This document shows, one piece after another, positions 24,275 to 33,745 of a DNA stretch of 64,000 bases. How positions within the stretch are numbered: position 1 is the first letter of the stretch; every line of letters begins with the position of its first letter. Under the pieces are notes generated by a model that searched no databases, was not told the origin of the DNA, and was given only the letters and a program-made list of their open reading frames with translations. The translations under genes were made by a program, and so were the position numbers. The DNA comes from Streptomyces koelreuteriae (GTDB lineage Bacteria; Actinomycetota; Actinomycetes; Streptomycetales; Streptomycetaceae): positions 8,060,001 to 8,124,000 of the forward strand of contig NZ_CP075896.1 in NCBI RefSeq assembly GCF_018604545.1, given 5' to 3'.

Positions 24275-27200
24275 GGGCCGTACACCTTCGCTTCGAGGAG
24301 GCCGACGGAGTTGTTGCCGTTGCTGGTGAGCTGCACACGCAGTCGTGTGGTGTTCGTCGCGGTGAACGTGACCGCGTTGTACTGGTTCTTCGCCACCGGG
24401 TAGCCGCTCGCGCCGGGCACGTCGACATAGGCGCTGCCGTTCCAGTACTGGAGCTTCCACGAGGCGGGCATGTCGATGCCCTGGTCGTCGTCGAAGAAGT
24501 ACACCTCGGCCTTGTTCACCGTCTTTGCCGACGGCCAGGTCAGCTCGGCCCACTGCTGCCCGCTCTCCGGCCAGGTGCCCCAGCGGGTGTTGACGGTGTC
24601 GTTGGACGAGGGCGGATCGACCCCGTCGTTGATCGCGGTGACGCTCTCCCAGGAGGAGGTGTACGAGGCGGACGCCGTCGCGGACGTCGCCAGGTTGGCG
24701 GGTGGCTGGGCGCCGCCCCGGTTGTGGACCTTGATCTCGGTGAGGCCCGTCTTCGCGCCGGAGGCGTTGGTGGCCAGGACCCTGATGCGCTGGGCGCTGA
24801 TCGCCGGGAACCGCACCAGGTTGTAGTTGGCGCGGGGCGCGGCCGGGCTCTTGGTCTGGCCGTCGGCGTTCACCCAGGACGTGCCGTTGTGGTACTGGAT
24901 CGTGTACGAGGACGGCGCCCGGTAGGTCGTACTGGCGGGGCGGCTGTCCTTGAAGTACAGGCGCACCTCGTTGAGCGTCCGGGCGGTGCCGAAGTTCAGC
25001 TCGTACCAGTCCTGGCTGTTCGAGGAGCCGCCCGCGCCCCAGAACGGCTCATTGGTGGGAAGCCCGTCGACCGCGCCCGAGACGGCGCTGCCCGACCCGG
25101 TGTGGGAGGCGGACGCGGTCGCGCCGGAGGCGAGGTTGGCCGGGTCGCCGGTCAGGTCGACACCGGCCTTGGCGAGCATGTCGACCATGCGGGGACTGTC
25201 CTGCACGACCTGGTGGGGGGCCTTCAGCCCGGAGACGGCCGTGCGGTGGGTGACCGTGCCCTTCGTAGTGACCTCGCCGCTGGCCGGGTCCCAGGTGAAG
25301 GGCACCAGGGAGCTGACGGTGGCGGCCCGGGTGCCGTTGACGTAGATCGAGTAGCCCTCCGGGATACCGGGGTAGCGCACCACGCCGTCGGCCGGGTCGT
25401 CCCAGACGACGGACAGGTCGGCGCCCCGGTAGCGCAGGTTGTTGACCGTGAAGTGGGACCAGCCGATGTCGATGGGGGAGAGCTCCACCTTCGCGTCGCT
25501 GCGCGGCCGCAGCCCCGCCACGTCCTCGATCACCGTCCAGTTGCTGCTGCCGAGGATGTTGTGGTGGATCCACGAGCGGTAGTTGACGGAGCTGCCGTTC
25601 CAGTCGGCCCAGAACTCGTTCGCGTCCGGCCACTGGGTGTTGCCGCCGACGTACTGCGCCCAGGTGTTCCAGTAGAGGAGCTTCTTGTAGTCGGTGGCGC
25701 TCATCCAGGAGTTGGAGTAGTTGCGCAGCACCGAGGAGTACAGCCGGAACTGGACGGTGGAGTTGATGGTGGAGAAGTTGTTGGAGCCCGGCTCCCCGGC
25801 CTCGGCCGCCGCCTTCTTGTCGACCTGGTTGGCCGTGTAGAACGGGAAGATCGGGTACTGGGCCGGGTCGTCGAACAGCCGCAGGGCCTGCTTGTACGTC
25901 GCCGTGTCGGGGACGGCGCCGACCGAGAACGGGTAGTAGTTGTTGATCTCCTTCCAGGGCACCCACTCGTTGGTCGACTTCAGCCGGTGCTCGAACAGCT
26001 GCCGGTTGGGGTTCCAGAGCACGTTGACGATGGCGTCCTTGATCTGGTTGGCGAGGGTGCGCATCTCGCTCGCCTTGGCCGTGTTGCCGGTCGCCTCGTA
26101 GGCCTGCGCGGCGGCCAGCGCCCCGCTGTACTGGTAGGCGGACTCGGCGCGGTCCATGGTGCCGGGCTTCCAGTGGAAGGAGACGGCGTCGGCGTCATTG
26201 CCCGTCAGAGCGCCCCAGTCGTACTCGATGAGCTTGTTGTTGTCACGGTCGTAGTGCGCGAGCTGGCCCTTGACATCGCCCTCCGCGTAGCGGGCGAGGC
26301 TCGCGGCGATGCCCGGCTGGCCGCCGTGGATCTGGTAGCTCTTCCACGCCGCCTCTGCGATGTACTGGGTGTAGCTGTTGGACCAGTTCTCCGGGTCCCC
26401 CGGGTTGTCCAGGAACCGGCCGCCCTTGGAGGTCTGGCCGACGCTCAGCCAGTCCCCGTAGGCGTACGACGGATCGCGCAGATACTTCAGATCGTCGATG
26501 TGCATCGGCTGGGTGAGCGCGATGGCGTTGTTGTAGCCGAGGACGCCCTCGGTCGAGGTCGGGAACTGGAAGGTCTGCCCGGGGATGTCGGCGTCCAGGT
26601 GGTTGAAGCGCATCAGCCACCAGCGGTAGTAGATGTTCTTCTTGATCGCGGGCTCGGGCACGTCGATGTACGGCACGTTCTGCGCCCACCACCGGTTGTA
26701 GGCCCGGACATGGGTGGCGAACGCGGTGGCCGCCGAGTAGCCCGCGTAGGCGTCGTACTCGCTCCGCGACTCGGGGATCTCGTCGGTGACGAAACCCATC
26801 ACGACCTTCGCGGTCACCGTGGCACCGGCCGCGACCGTCACGGACCGGTTGAGGCCGCCGCTGGAGACGGCGAACCCGTCACCGGTCAGCCGGGGGCGCA
26901 GCGTCGTGAGGTTGTTGTAGGCGTTGACCTGCCCGGTCAGCTCGCTGCCGCTGCCCGAGGTGGTGTAGGGCGAGGTCGCCCGCAACTGGAGAGTGGTGGC
27001 GGACGAGCCGTTGTTCTTGATCGACAGGTTCGTCACGGCCACGTTGCTGTCCGTGATGAACTTCGTCTGGTCGACCGTGACCGAGCCGCTGGTGTGCACG
27101 CTCTTCCAGTGGCTGGGCGTCTGCCGGCGCTGCGCGACCTGCTCGGTGAAGGTCCCCGGGGTGACCGCGACGGTGTAGGCGCTGTTGCCGTTGATGTTCT

Positions 27201-27531
27201 CCCAGTAGGCGACCTTGCCGCCGAAACCGAACCGGGCCGGGTCGTGCTCCTTCATGAACAGTGCGCGTCCCCGGCTCATCAGCCAGGGCCCGGCCGGATC
27301 GTTGCCTGAGCGGGCGAGCAGCCGGTCCATCCAGAAGTCGGTCCCCGAACTCTCCGCGTCGTAGATCGCCCGCATCATGTCGCCCGAGGTGTGGGCGACG
27401 GGCGGGGCGGGGATCGCGGGGCCGCTGAAACTGGGGAAACCGATGGTCTGCGCCGCCGCGGCCGGGGTGGCGGGGACCACGCAACAGACGGCGAGTACCA
27501 GTGCGGCCAGGAGGGTCTGCGGTCTTCTCAT
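24271..27531 (-). CDS. Large secreted MGH1/trehalase-like glycoside hydrolase with two discoidin (F5/8C, CBM32-like) domains
   Basis: The 1086-aa protein starts at ATG 27531 (GGGAG upstream) with a signal peptide (LLAALVLAVCCVVPATPAAAA). After an N-terminal beta-sandwich region (~30-260) comes an (alpha/alpha)6-type catalytic domain (~270-720), recognisable from YYRWWLMRFNHLD, TEGVLGYNNAIALTQP, WKPGTMDRAESAYQYSG and WPDANEFWADWNG. A beta domain links to two discoidin modules: ~800-935 (ANLASGATASAS ... GLTEIKVHN) and ~945-1086 (ANLATSATASAS ... LLEAKVYGP). It is coupled to the GH43 gene, so both should attack the same arabinose/xylose-containing polymer. Some (alpha/alpha)6 enzymes are beta-L-arabinofuranosidases, but activity here is unproved. 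Confidence 0.8.
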   Translation of the reverse strand: MRRPQTLLAALVLAVCCVVPATPAAAAQTIGFPSFSGPAIPAPPVAHTSGDMMRAIYDAESSGTDFWMDRLLARSGNDPAGPWLMSRGRALFMKEHDPARFGFGGKVAYWENINGNSAYTVAVTPGTFTEQVAQRRQTPSHWKSVHTSGSVTVDQTKFITDSNVAVTNLSIKNNGSSATTLQLRATSPYTTSGSGSELTGQVNAYNNLTTLRPRLTGDGFAVSSGGLNRSVTVAAGATVTAKVVMGFVTDEIPESRSEYDAYAGYSAATAFATHVRAYNRWWAQNVPYIDVPEPAIKKNIYYRWWLMRFNHLDADIPGQTFQFPTSTEGVLGYNNAIALTQPMHIDDLKYLRDPSYAYGDWLSVGQTSKGGRFLDNPGDPENWSNSYTQYIAEAAWKSYQIHGGQPGIAASLARYAEGDVKGQLAHYDRDNNKLIEYDWGALTGNDADAVSFHWKPGTMDRAESAYQYSGALAAAQAYEATGNTAKASEMRTLANQIKDAIVNVLWNPNRQLFEHRLKSTNEWVPWKEINNYYPFSVGAVPDTATYKQALRLFDDPAQYPIFPFYTANQVDKKAAAEAGEPGSNNFSTINSTVQFRLYSSVLRNYSNSWMSATDYKKLLYWNTWAQYVGGNTQWPDANEFWADWNGSSVNYRSWIHHNILGSSNWTVIEDVAGLRPRSDAKVELSPIDIGWSHFTVNNLRYRGADLSVVWDDPADGVVRYPGIPEGYSIYVNGTRAATVSSLVPFTWDPASGEVTTKGTVTHRTAVSGLKAPHQVVQDSPRMVDMLAKAGVDLTGDPANLASGATASASHTGSGSAVSGAVDGLPTNEPFWGAGGSSNSQDWYELNFGTARTLNEVRLYFKDSRPASTTYRAPSSYTIQYHNGTSWVNADGQTKSPAAPRANYNLVRFPAISAQRIRVLATNASGAKTGLTEIKVHNRGGAQPPANLATSATASASYTSSWESVTAINDGVDPPSSNDTVNTRWGTWPESGQQWAELTWPSAKTVNKAEVYFFDDDQGIDMPASWKLQYWNGSAYVDVPGASGYPVAKNQYNAVTFTATNTTRLRVQLTSNGNNSVGLLEAKVYGP

Positions 27532-27568
27532 CGGAGCTCCCTGTCCGGACCTGCAGAGCACGGAAACG

Positions 27569-27583
27569 ACCTAAAAGGTTTTC
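27569..27583 (-). promoter_or_regulatory. Operator-like element, copy 1
   Basis: Read on the minus strand this is GAAAACCTTTTAGGT. It matches copy 2 (27639-27653) at 14 of 15 positions in inverted orientation and contains the palindrome ACCT-N3-AGGT. It lies 38 bp upstream of the leftward glycosidase start. Confidence 0.6.
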
Positions 27584-27638
27584 GCAACGTAGAAGTGAGC
27601 TGATGAAGTGTCAAGAGTATTGGGAGCGCCCTGAGTTG

Positions 27639-27653
27639 GAAAACCTTTCAGGT
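27639..27653 (+). promoter_or_regulatory. Operator-like element, copy 2
   Basis: GAAAACCTTTCAGGT on the plus strand, the inverted partner of copy 1, with palindrome ACCT-N3-AGGT. It sits in the shared promoter region of the divergent glycosidase genes, 87 bp before the beta-xylosidase start. A GntR- or LacI-type sugar regulator could bind; no such gene is in the window. Confidence 0.6.
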
Positions 27654-27740
27654 GGGCGTTGCTCGCGAACGTATTCGACGTTACGGTCCTGCGGTGATCG
27701 CCCGGCGTACGCCGGAGCGGGCGTCACGAGGGGACATCGC

Positions 27741-29366
27741 ATGCGAAACCGGTCGGCCGGCGTCATCCGCAACCCGGTGCTGCCCGGGTCCCACCCGGAC
27801 CCGTCGATCCTGCGGGTGGGGCCGGACTTCTACCTGGCCACCTCGACGTTCGAGTGGTATCCGGGCGTGCGCCTGCACCACTCCACGGACCTGGTGCACT
27901 GGCGCCCCCTCGGCGGCGCCCTCGACCACACCCGCCTGCTCGACCTGACCGGCTGCCCGGACTCGGGCGGCGTCTGGGCGCCCAGCCTCACCCACGCCGA
28001 CGGCCTGTTCCACCTCGTCTACAGCAACGTCTCCACCTACGTCGGCGGCTTCACCGACTGCCCCAACTACCTGATCACCGCTCCCTCCATCGAGGGCCCC
28101 TGGTCGGATCCGGTACCCCTGCACGCCCGGGGCTTCGACGCCTCCCTCTTCCACGACGGCTCCGACAGCCGGCTGCTGAACCTGGTCCACGACTGGCGCC
28201 CCGGCCACGGCGGCTCGGCGGGCCTGGAGGCCCGGCGCTACGACCGTGCCGCACGCCGCCTCGTCGGCGACCCCGTGCGGATCGGGCTGCCGCCGCAGTC
28301 CGGCTGGATCGAAGGCCCGAACCTCTACCGCCGGGGCGACTGGTACTACCTGCTCACCGCGGACGGCGGCACGGGCTACGACCACCAGGTCACCGTCTCC
28401 CGCTCGCGCACCCTGACGGGCCCCTACACTCGCGACCCCGACGGCCCGCTCCTCACCGCCCGCGACCATCCCGACCTACCGCTGCAGAAGGCCGGGCACG
28501 GCAGCCTGGTGGAGACCGGCGACGGCGACTGGTACCTGGCCTACCTCGTGGCCCGGCCCCTCGGGCGGCGAGGACCGTGCGTCCTGGGCCGGGAGACGGC
28601 ACTGGCACCCGTGATCTGGACCGCCGACGAATGGCCCCGTGTCGAGACCGGCCTGCCCGCGCTGGAAGTTCCGGCCGGCATCTCCAGGGCGGGCGAGGAC
28701 CACACGGACGCGGAGGACACCGACGGATTCGACGGCCCGGCCCTGGGCCCCCAGTGGTCGACCCTGCGCCGACCTCCGACCCCCGACTGGGTCTCGCTCA
28801 CCGAACGCCCGTCCCATCTGCGGCTCCGGGGCGGCCGGTCACCGCAGAGCCTGGTCGAACCCAGCCTGGTGGCCCGCCGCGTGACCGGGGCGCGCTGCTC
28901 GTTCGAGGCGACGATGGAGTACCGGCCGGAGGCGTTCCAGCACCTGGCCGGGATCACCGCGTACTACAACACCCGCAACTGGTACTACCTGTACGTCACC
29001 GTGGACGACGAGGGTCAGCCCGTCCTGCGCGTCGCGAGCTGCGACCGGGGCGTGCTCAGCGTCGACGAAACCGGCCAGGCGCAGCTCGGCCCCGCCGCAC
29101 GACTGCGGCTCGGCCTCGACTTCGACGGGGCCGACCTGCGCTTCCGGTACGACACCGGCCGGGGCTGGGAGCCCTTCGGTGCCGTCCTGGACGCCACCGT
29201 CCTCTCCGACGAGCACGCCGAGCACATCGAGGACGGACAGATCCGCTCCCTCGGCTTCACCGGCGCGTTCGTCGGCCTGTGGGCCTGGGACCTCGGCGGG
29301 GGCGGGCACCCTGCCGACTTCGACGAGGTCACCTACCGGGCTGGGGAACAAGCTCCCGTTCGATGA
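27741..29366 (+). CDS. Glycoside hydrolase family 43 beta-xylosidase/alpha-L-arabinofuranosidase (intracellular)
   Basis: I chose ATG 27741 (GAGGGGA upstream), giving 541 aa without a signal peptide, the usual size of GH43 beta-xylosidases. The catalytic propeller spans ~1-320: NPVLPGSHPDPSIL (base Asp), GFDASLFHD (modulating Asp) and SGWIEGPNLY (acid Glu). The C-terminal ~190 residues form the accessory beta-sandwich of this subgroup (FDGPALGPQWSTLR; YYNTRNWYYLYV). It would split xylo- or arabino-oligosaccharides imported after the secreted enzymes have acted. It is divergent from those genes across a region with duplicated operator-like elements. Its 3' end overlaps the convergent TetR gene by 38 bp. 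Confidence 0.9.
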   Translation: MRNRSAGVIRNPVLPGSHPDPSILRVGPDFYLATSTFEWYPGVRLHHSTDLVHWRPLGGALDHTRLLDLTGCPDSGGVWAPSLTHADGLFHLVYSNVSTYVGGFTDCPNYLITAPSIEGPWSDPVPLHARGFDASLFHDGSDSRLLNLVHDWRPGHGGSAGLEARRYDRAARRLVGDPVRIGLPPQSGWIEGPNLYRRGDWYYLLTADGGTGYDHQVTVSRSRTLTGPYTRDPDGPLLTARDHPDLPLQKAGHGSLVETGDGDWYLAYLVARPLGRRGPCVLGRETALAPVIWTADEWPRVETGLPALEVPAGISRAGEDHTDAEDTDGFDGPALGPQWSTLRRPPTPDWVSLTERPSHLRLRGGRSPQSLVEPSLVARRVTGARCSFEATMEYRPEAFQHLAGITAYYNTRNWYYLYVTVDDEGQPVLRVASCDRGVLSVDETGQAQLGPAARLRLGLDFDGADLRFRYDTGRGWEPFGAVLDATVLSDEHAEHIEDGQIRSLGFTGAFVGLWAWDLGGGGHPADFDEVTYRAGEQAPVR

Positions 29367-29997
29367 ATCGGTTGAGGTGGTGCCGTGCCTGCTGAGTGGT
29401 CAGGGGAGGTGCCTGGCGCAGGCGTTGCAGGGCGAGGCCGTCGGCGAGGGCGGCGAAGCGGGCCGTGAAGCCGTCGAGGTCGTCGCCGATGAACTCGCCG
29501 TCTGCGACGCCCCGTTCGGCCAGGGCGCGGATCTGCCGGTGCCAGGCCGCGTACCGGTCGGCCTGCCCCCGGGCGAAGGTCTCGTCCGTGCTCTGCTCGC
29601 CCGCGTGCCAGAAGTCGAACCACATCCGCCAGTGCCGGTCGGTGTCCTCCGTGAACAGTGCGTCGACGAGCAGCCTGAGCGCCTCGGCCCCGCTGGTCGC
29701 GTGCTCGGCGGCCTCGCTGAGCGCCGCGTAGTACTGCTCGATGTGCAGCACCATGGCCTCGGAGAGGACTTCCTGCACACTGTCGAAGTGGTACGTGACC
29801 GTGCCGACGGACACTCCGGCCGCCGCTGCCACGTCGCGCACGCCGACCGACTTGTAGCCGCGCTCCGCGATCAGCGGCACGGCCGCGTCGACGATGAGAC
29901 GCCGCCGCACCTCGGTGGGCTGCCGGGTCCGGTCCCGGGCCGCGACGGCACGGCGCGGGCCCTTCCCGCCCTGCCGCGGCTGCTCGGCGGCGGTCAT
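29329..29997 (-). CDS. TetR-family regulator, last gene of peptide-transport operon
   Basis: The 222-aa protein starts at ATG 29997, overlapping the hydrolase stop as ATGA; an ATG 10 codons upstream is less likely. The HTH lies at ~30-75 (RRRLIVDAAVPLIAERG, then VAAAAGVSVGTVTYHF), followed by a helical sensor domain rich in Trp (HWRMWFDFWHAG). It is co-directional and coupled with the CocE-type hydrolase and ABC transporter, so it probably senses their substrate or product. A separate IclR regulator sits at the operon's promoter end, giving two candidate controllers. Confidence 0.88.
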   Translation of the reverse strand: MTAAEQPRQGGKGPRRAVAARDRTRQPTEVRRRLIVDAAVPLIAERGYKSVGVRDVAAAAGVSVGTVTYHFDSVQEVLSEAMVLHIEQYYAALSEAAEHATSGAEALRLLVDALFTEDTDRHWRMWFDFWHAGEQSTDETFARGQADRYAAWHRQIRALAERGVADGEFIGDDLDGFTARFAALADGLALQRLRQAPPLTTQQARHHLNRFIERELVPQPGR

Positions 29998-32000
29998 CCC
30001 GATGTCCTCGGGGTGGTGCGGTGCCATGCGCGCTCGGCCACTGTCTCTCCGTTCCCCCGTGCCTCGATACGGCTGTCCATGATGAACTCCGCGGCCGTGG
30101 CGCGCAGCTCCGTCCGGGCCATGATCTCAGCGTCCCAGTCATCGCCGCGCCGCAGCCGGATGCGCCACTCGGAGACGGCCCGCGCCGACAGCGGATCGTC
30201 GGTGCGGATGGTGTACGTCTCGCGGGCGCTCTCCTCGTAGCGCAGCCCGTCCGGGTACGTCCGCGACCCCCCGTATCCGGGGTCGACGTCCAGGGTCCAC
30301 TCGCCCTTGGCGACGTCGTGTGTGACCAGCCGCTCGGGGCGGGGGTCCGGGGGAGTGTCGTAGGTGACCGGCATCGGTACCGCCTGCTCCGGTTCCTCGA
30401 AGCGGACGGCGGCCTCGTCGGCGGCCTCGCGCACCGGCAGCAGGACCGCGCTGTCGGCCGGGACGACGTGCAGCGCCCCGCGTTCGCCGTGCGGCCAGAC
30501 CCAGGGCCAGTACGCGTCGGAGACGGCGACACGGACGCGGTGGCCGGGCGGGAAGGCGTAGCCGATGCCGTTGAGCTCGAACTCGACGTCCTCGTACGTC
30601 CCCGGAGTCCACTCGACGGCGTGTTCGCGGCCCTTCCTGCTGAGCAGGTTGAGCACGCCCCGGGTGACGAGTGTGGACGAGCCGTCGGGAGCGACATCGC
30701 ACACGCGGGCGATGACATGGGCCCGCGGTGTGTCGCTGTCGAGGCGGAGCCGGACACGCGGCCGGCCGAGGATCTCCACGCGCTGCTCCAGGGGCGCGGA
30801 GTCGAAGCAGACGGACCGGCCGTCCTCCTCGCGCTGGTCGGGCGGCAGGTCGGCGGCGTTGCCGAACGGGAAGAAGCGTCCGGCGTCGAGCCCGGTGTGC
30901 AGCGGAGAGCGCACCACGACCGGGTCGCGGCCCTCGCCCAGCGGCCGGGTGTCCCAGGTGACGTCGGGGCTCGGCCACTCGGCGTCGGTCACCCAGCGGC
31001 CGGGCATCTCCTCGTGCGACGGGGAGGGCGGTACGGGGTCGTTCAGCCAGGAGCGCAGCAGCGGCTCAGCCATGACGCCCGTGTCGACGCCCTTGAGATG
31101 CTGGTCCCACCAGCGCAGGGTCTCCTGGAGGAACCCGATCGCCGGTCCGGGCGGCAGCCCCCGGTCGGGGTACTGATGCGACCACGGCCCGACGATGCCC
31201 CGCACCTGATCGCCGGGGAGGTGCTCCACGAGCCGCAGCACGGTGTCCCGGTACGGGTCGTTCCAGCCGCCGACCGCGAGGACGGCCGCGTCGATCGCCG
31301 TGTAGTCCTCGCAGACGCTGCCGTGCCGCCAGTAGTCGTCCCGCTGCTGATGCTCCAGCCAGGTGTGCAGGAAGGGTTCCAGCGCGTCCAGGCGCTCGCG
31401 CCACATCGGCAGCCAGCGGTCCGCGCCCACGCTCGCGGGGTCCGGCGGGCGTGCGGCGAAGGCCAGCATGGTGCCGGCCCACGCGAGCATGTCGATACCG
31501 AGGACGGCACCGCCCGTGTAGTGCACATCGTTGTCGTAGCGATCGTCGGTGGAGCAGACCGTCACGACCGCCTTGAGCGGCTCGGGGGCGAGGGCGGCGA
31601 TCTGGAGGGAGTTGAAGCCGCCCCAGGAGATGCCGAACATGCCGACCTTGCCGGTGCACCAGGGCTGCGCGGCGAGCCAGTTGACGACGTCCACGCCGTC
31701 CGCGAGTTCCTGGGCGTCGTACTCGTCGCCCGGCGTGCCCTCGCTGTCGCCGTGGCCTCGGACATCGACCCGGACGGAGGCGTAGCCGTGCCCGGCGTAC
31801 CAGGGATGGCGCTGGGCGTCGCGCGGGGCGGTCCAGTCGCTCTTGCGGTACGGCAGGTATTCCAGCAGCGCGGGGACGGGGTCCGACTCGGCGTCGGCCG
31901 GGCGCCAGATCCGGGCGTGCAGGCGGGTGTCGCCGTCCCGGGTGGGGATCCACACGTCCTCGCGGACGACCTGGCGTTCGAACCGGTCGCGGTACTTCAC
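29994..32000 (-). CDS. CocE/NonD-family (X-Pro dipeptidyl-peptidase S15-like) hydrolase
   Basis: The 668-aa protein starts at GTG 32000 (AAGGAG site; overlaps the ABC ATPase stop). An alpha/beta-hydrolase core contains the nucleophile motif GISWGG near residue 126, preceded by VDVRGHGDSEG. Candidate triad partners are Asp in VGGWNDPYRD and His in GPWSHQYP. The C-terminal ~250 residues form the jelly-roll domain of this family (RVRLRLDSDTPRAHV; FPPGHRVRVAVSDAYWPW). Members include cocaine esterase, glutaryl-7-ACA acylase and X-Pro dipeptidyl peptidase, which cleave esters or amides. No signal peptide, so it probably acts on a compound imported by the linked ABC system. Confidence 0.88.
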   Translation of the reverse strand: MKYRDRFERQVVREDVWIPTRDGDTRLHARIWRPADAESDPVPALLEYLPYRKSDWTAPRDAQRHPWYAGHGYASVRVDVRGHGDSEGTPGDEYDAQELADGVDVVNWLAAQPWCTGKVGMFGISWGGFNSLQIAALAPEPLKAVVTVCSTDDRYDNDVHYTGGAVLGIDMLAWAGTMLAFAARPPDPASVGADRWLPMWRERLDALEPFLHTWLEHQQRDDYWRHGSVCEDYTAIDAAVLAVGGWNDPYRDTVLRLVEHLPGDQVRGIVGPWSHQYPDRGLPPGPAIGFLQETLRWWDQHLKGVDTGVMAEPLLRSWLNDPVPPSPSHEEMPGRWVTDAEWPSPDVTWDTRPLGEGRDPVVVRSPLHTGLDAGRFFPFGNAADLPPDQREEDGRSVCFDSAPLEQRVEILGRPRVRLRLDSDTPRAHVIARVCDVAPDGSSTLVTRGVLNLLSRKGREHAVEWTPGTYEDVEFELNGIGYAFPPGHRVRVAVSDAYWPWVWPHGERGALHVVPADSAVLLPVREAADEAAVRFEEPEQAVPMPVTYDTPPDPRPERLVTHDVAKGEWTLDVDPGYGGSRTYPDGLRYEESARETYTIRTDDPLSARAVSEWRIRLRRGDDWDAEIMARTELRATAAEFIMDSRIEARGNGETVAERAWHRTTPRTSG

Positions 32001-33745
32001 GAAACTCCTTCTGCGACGGGAGAGGTCGGGGTGTCGTCGGGGGTGCCGGCGGGCCGCCAGCGGCGCACGCGGTGGCCGTCGCCGTGGTCGGTCCACACCT
32101 CGCCCTCCCGGGCGGCGTCAGCCCAGTCGGGGGCCGCCTCCACCGGCGGCTGGGCGTCGGGGTCCGGTTCGAGGGCGGCCGCCATCAACTGCCGCGTGTA
32201 GGGGTGCCGGGGATCCGAGAAGACGGCTTCCGTCGGACCCTCCTCGACCACGACACCGCCCCGCAGGACGACGACACGGTCCGCGATGCCCCGGACCACG
32301 GCCAGGTCATGGCTGATGAACAGACAGGCCAGGTCGCGTTCCCGGCGCAGATCGTCGACGAGGTGCAGCACATCGGCCTGGACGGAGACGTCCAGCGCGG
32401 TGGTGATCTCGTCGGCGATGAGGACGTCCGGCTCGCCCGCCAGCGCCCGTGCGATGCCGATGCGCTGCCGCTGGCCGCCGGAGAGCTGCGCGGGCAGCCG
32501 GTCGGCGAAGGCCGGGTCCAGACGTACGTCCGCGATGAGCCGCCGGGCGCGCTCGGCCGACTCCGCCCGGCCGCCGGCCGTGCCGAAGAACCGCAGCGGA
32601 CGCCGGATGGCGTCGCTCACCGAGCGCCGGGGGTTGAGCGAGGTGTCCGCGTTCTGGAAGACCAGCTGCACCCGCCGCCGCAGGGACATCGGCCGCCGCT
32701 GCGCGGGCCGCGCCAGATCGCCCGACTCGTGTGTCATGGTGCCGCCGGACGGGGTGCGCAGCCCCGCGAGAGTCCAGGCCAGCGTGGACTTGCCGCTGCC
32801 CGACTCGCCGACCAGGGCCAGGACCTCGCCGCGCCGGACCTCGAAGGAGACCCCGTCCACGGCACGGGAGCTGCCGTAGTCGACGGTGACGTCACGGGCC
32901 GAGACGGCGACCGGCGCGTCCTCGGGCACCACGGCCCGGGGCCGTATCTCGCGCTCGCCCGACTCCCGTACGAGAGCCAGACCGGCGTCGTCCAGACGGG
33001 GCACGCTCGCCAGCAGCCGCTTCGTGTACGGCTCCCGGGGCGTCGCGAACACCTGCCGCGTGGGCGCCGACTCCACCACACGGCCCGACTTCAGCACACA
33101 CACCTCGTCGGCCAGGTGCGCGACGACGCCCAGATCATGGCTCACCAGCACGGCCGCCAGACCCAGTTCGTCGCGCAGGGCGGCGATCAGGTCCAGCACA
33201 CCCCGCTGGGTGACGACGTCCAGGCCGGTCGTCGGCTCGTCGAGGACCAGCACCTTGGGGCGGGCCGCGATGGCCATGGCGAGGGCGACGCGCTGCTGCT
33301 GGCCGCCGGACAGCTCGTGCGGATAGCGGCGGGCCAGCTCGGCGGGACGCGGCAGCCGGACCTGGTCCAGCAGATCGGTGACGGGGATGTCGCCGCCCGC
33401 CTCCGCTATCTGCCGGCCGACGCGCATCGAGGGCGTGAGCGCCTGGCCCGCGTTCTGGGCGACCATGGCGACCGTCCGGCCGCGCAGCCGCCGCAGCTCG
33501 GGCGCGGACAGGGCGAAGACGTCCCGGCCGTCCACCGTCACCGAACCGCCGGTGACCTGGGAGCCGTGCCGCAGATGCCCGAGCAGGGCGGCGGCGAGGG
33601 TCGACTTGCCGCTGCCGGACTCGCCGACCAGCGCGAGCGTGCTGCCCGCGGCGGCCTCGACGGACACCTCGTGCACCACGGGGATCCGACGGCCGCCGGA
33701 GCGGTACGCCACGGACAGGGAGTCGACGGAGACGAGCGGGGTCAT
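31997..33745 (-). CDS. Oligopeptide-type ABC transporter, fused double ATPase (DppD-DppF type)
   Basis: The 582-aa protein contains two complete ABC cassettes. Cassette 1 (~1-265) has Walker A GESGSGKST, signature LSGGQQQRV and Walker B VLVLDEPTTGLD. Cassette 2 (~290-540) has GESGSGKST, LSGGQRQRI and VLIADEITTALD. Both end with the PYTxxLL/M motif of peptide/nickel ATPases (EPYTKRLL; HPYTRQLM). It powers uptake through the two adjacent permeases. In cassette 2 the Walker B Glu is followed by Ile rather than Pro, a minor variant. The ATG shares a base with the permease stop (TGATG). Confidence 0.93.
   Translation of the reverse strand: MTPLVSVDSLSVAYRSGGRRIPVVHEVSVEAAAGSTLALVGESGSGKSTLAAALLGHLRHGSQVTGGSVTVDGRDVFALSAPELRRLRGRTVAMVAQNAGQALTPSMRVGRQIAEAGGDIPVTDLLDQVRLPRPAELARRYPHELSGGQQQRVALAMAIAARPKVLVLDEPTTGLDVVTQRGVLDLIAALRDELGLAAVLVSHDLGVVAHLADEVCVLKSGRVVESAPTRQVFATPREPYTKRLLASVPRLDDAGLALVRESGEREIRPRAVVPEDAPVAVSARDVTVDYGSSRAVDGVSFEVRRGEVLALVGESGSGKSTLAWTLAGLRTPSGGTMTHESGDLARPAQRRPMSLRRRVQLVFQNADTSLNPRRSVSDAIRRPLRFFGTAGGRAESAERARRLIADVRLDPAFADRLPAQLSGGQRQRIGIARALAGEPDVLIADEITTALDVSVQADVLHLVDDLRRERDLACLFISHDLAVVRGIADRVVVLRGGVVVEEGPTEAVFSDPRHPYTRQLMAAALEPDPDAQPPVEAAPDWADAAREGEVWTDHGDGHRVRRWRPAGTPDDTPTSPVAEGVS

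Noticed and set aside
24710..27309. Plus-strand open frame (861 codons) across the large secreted glycosidase
   Set aside because: It is a shadow of the minus-strand gene, which has a signal peptide, catalytic-domain motifs and two discoidin modules.
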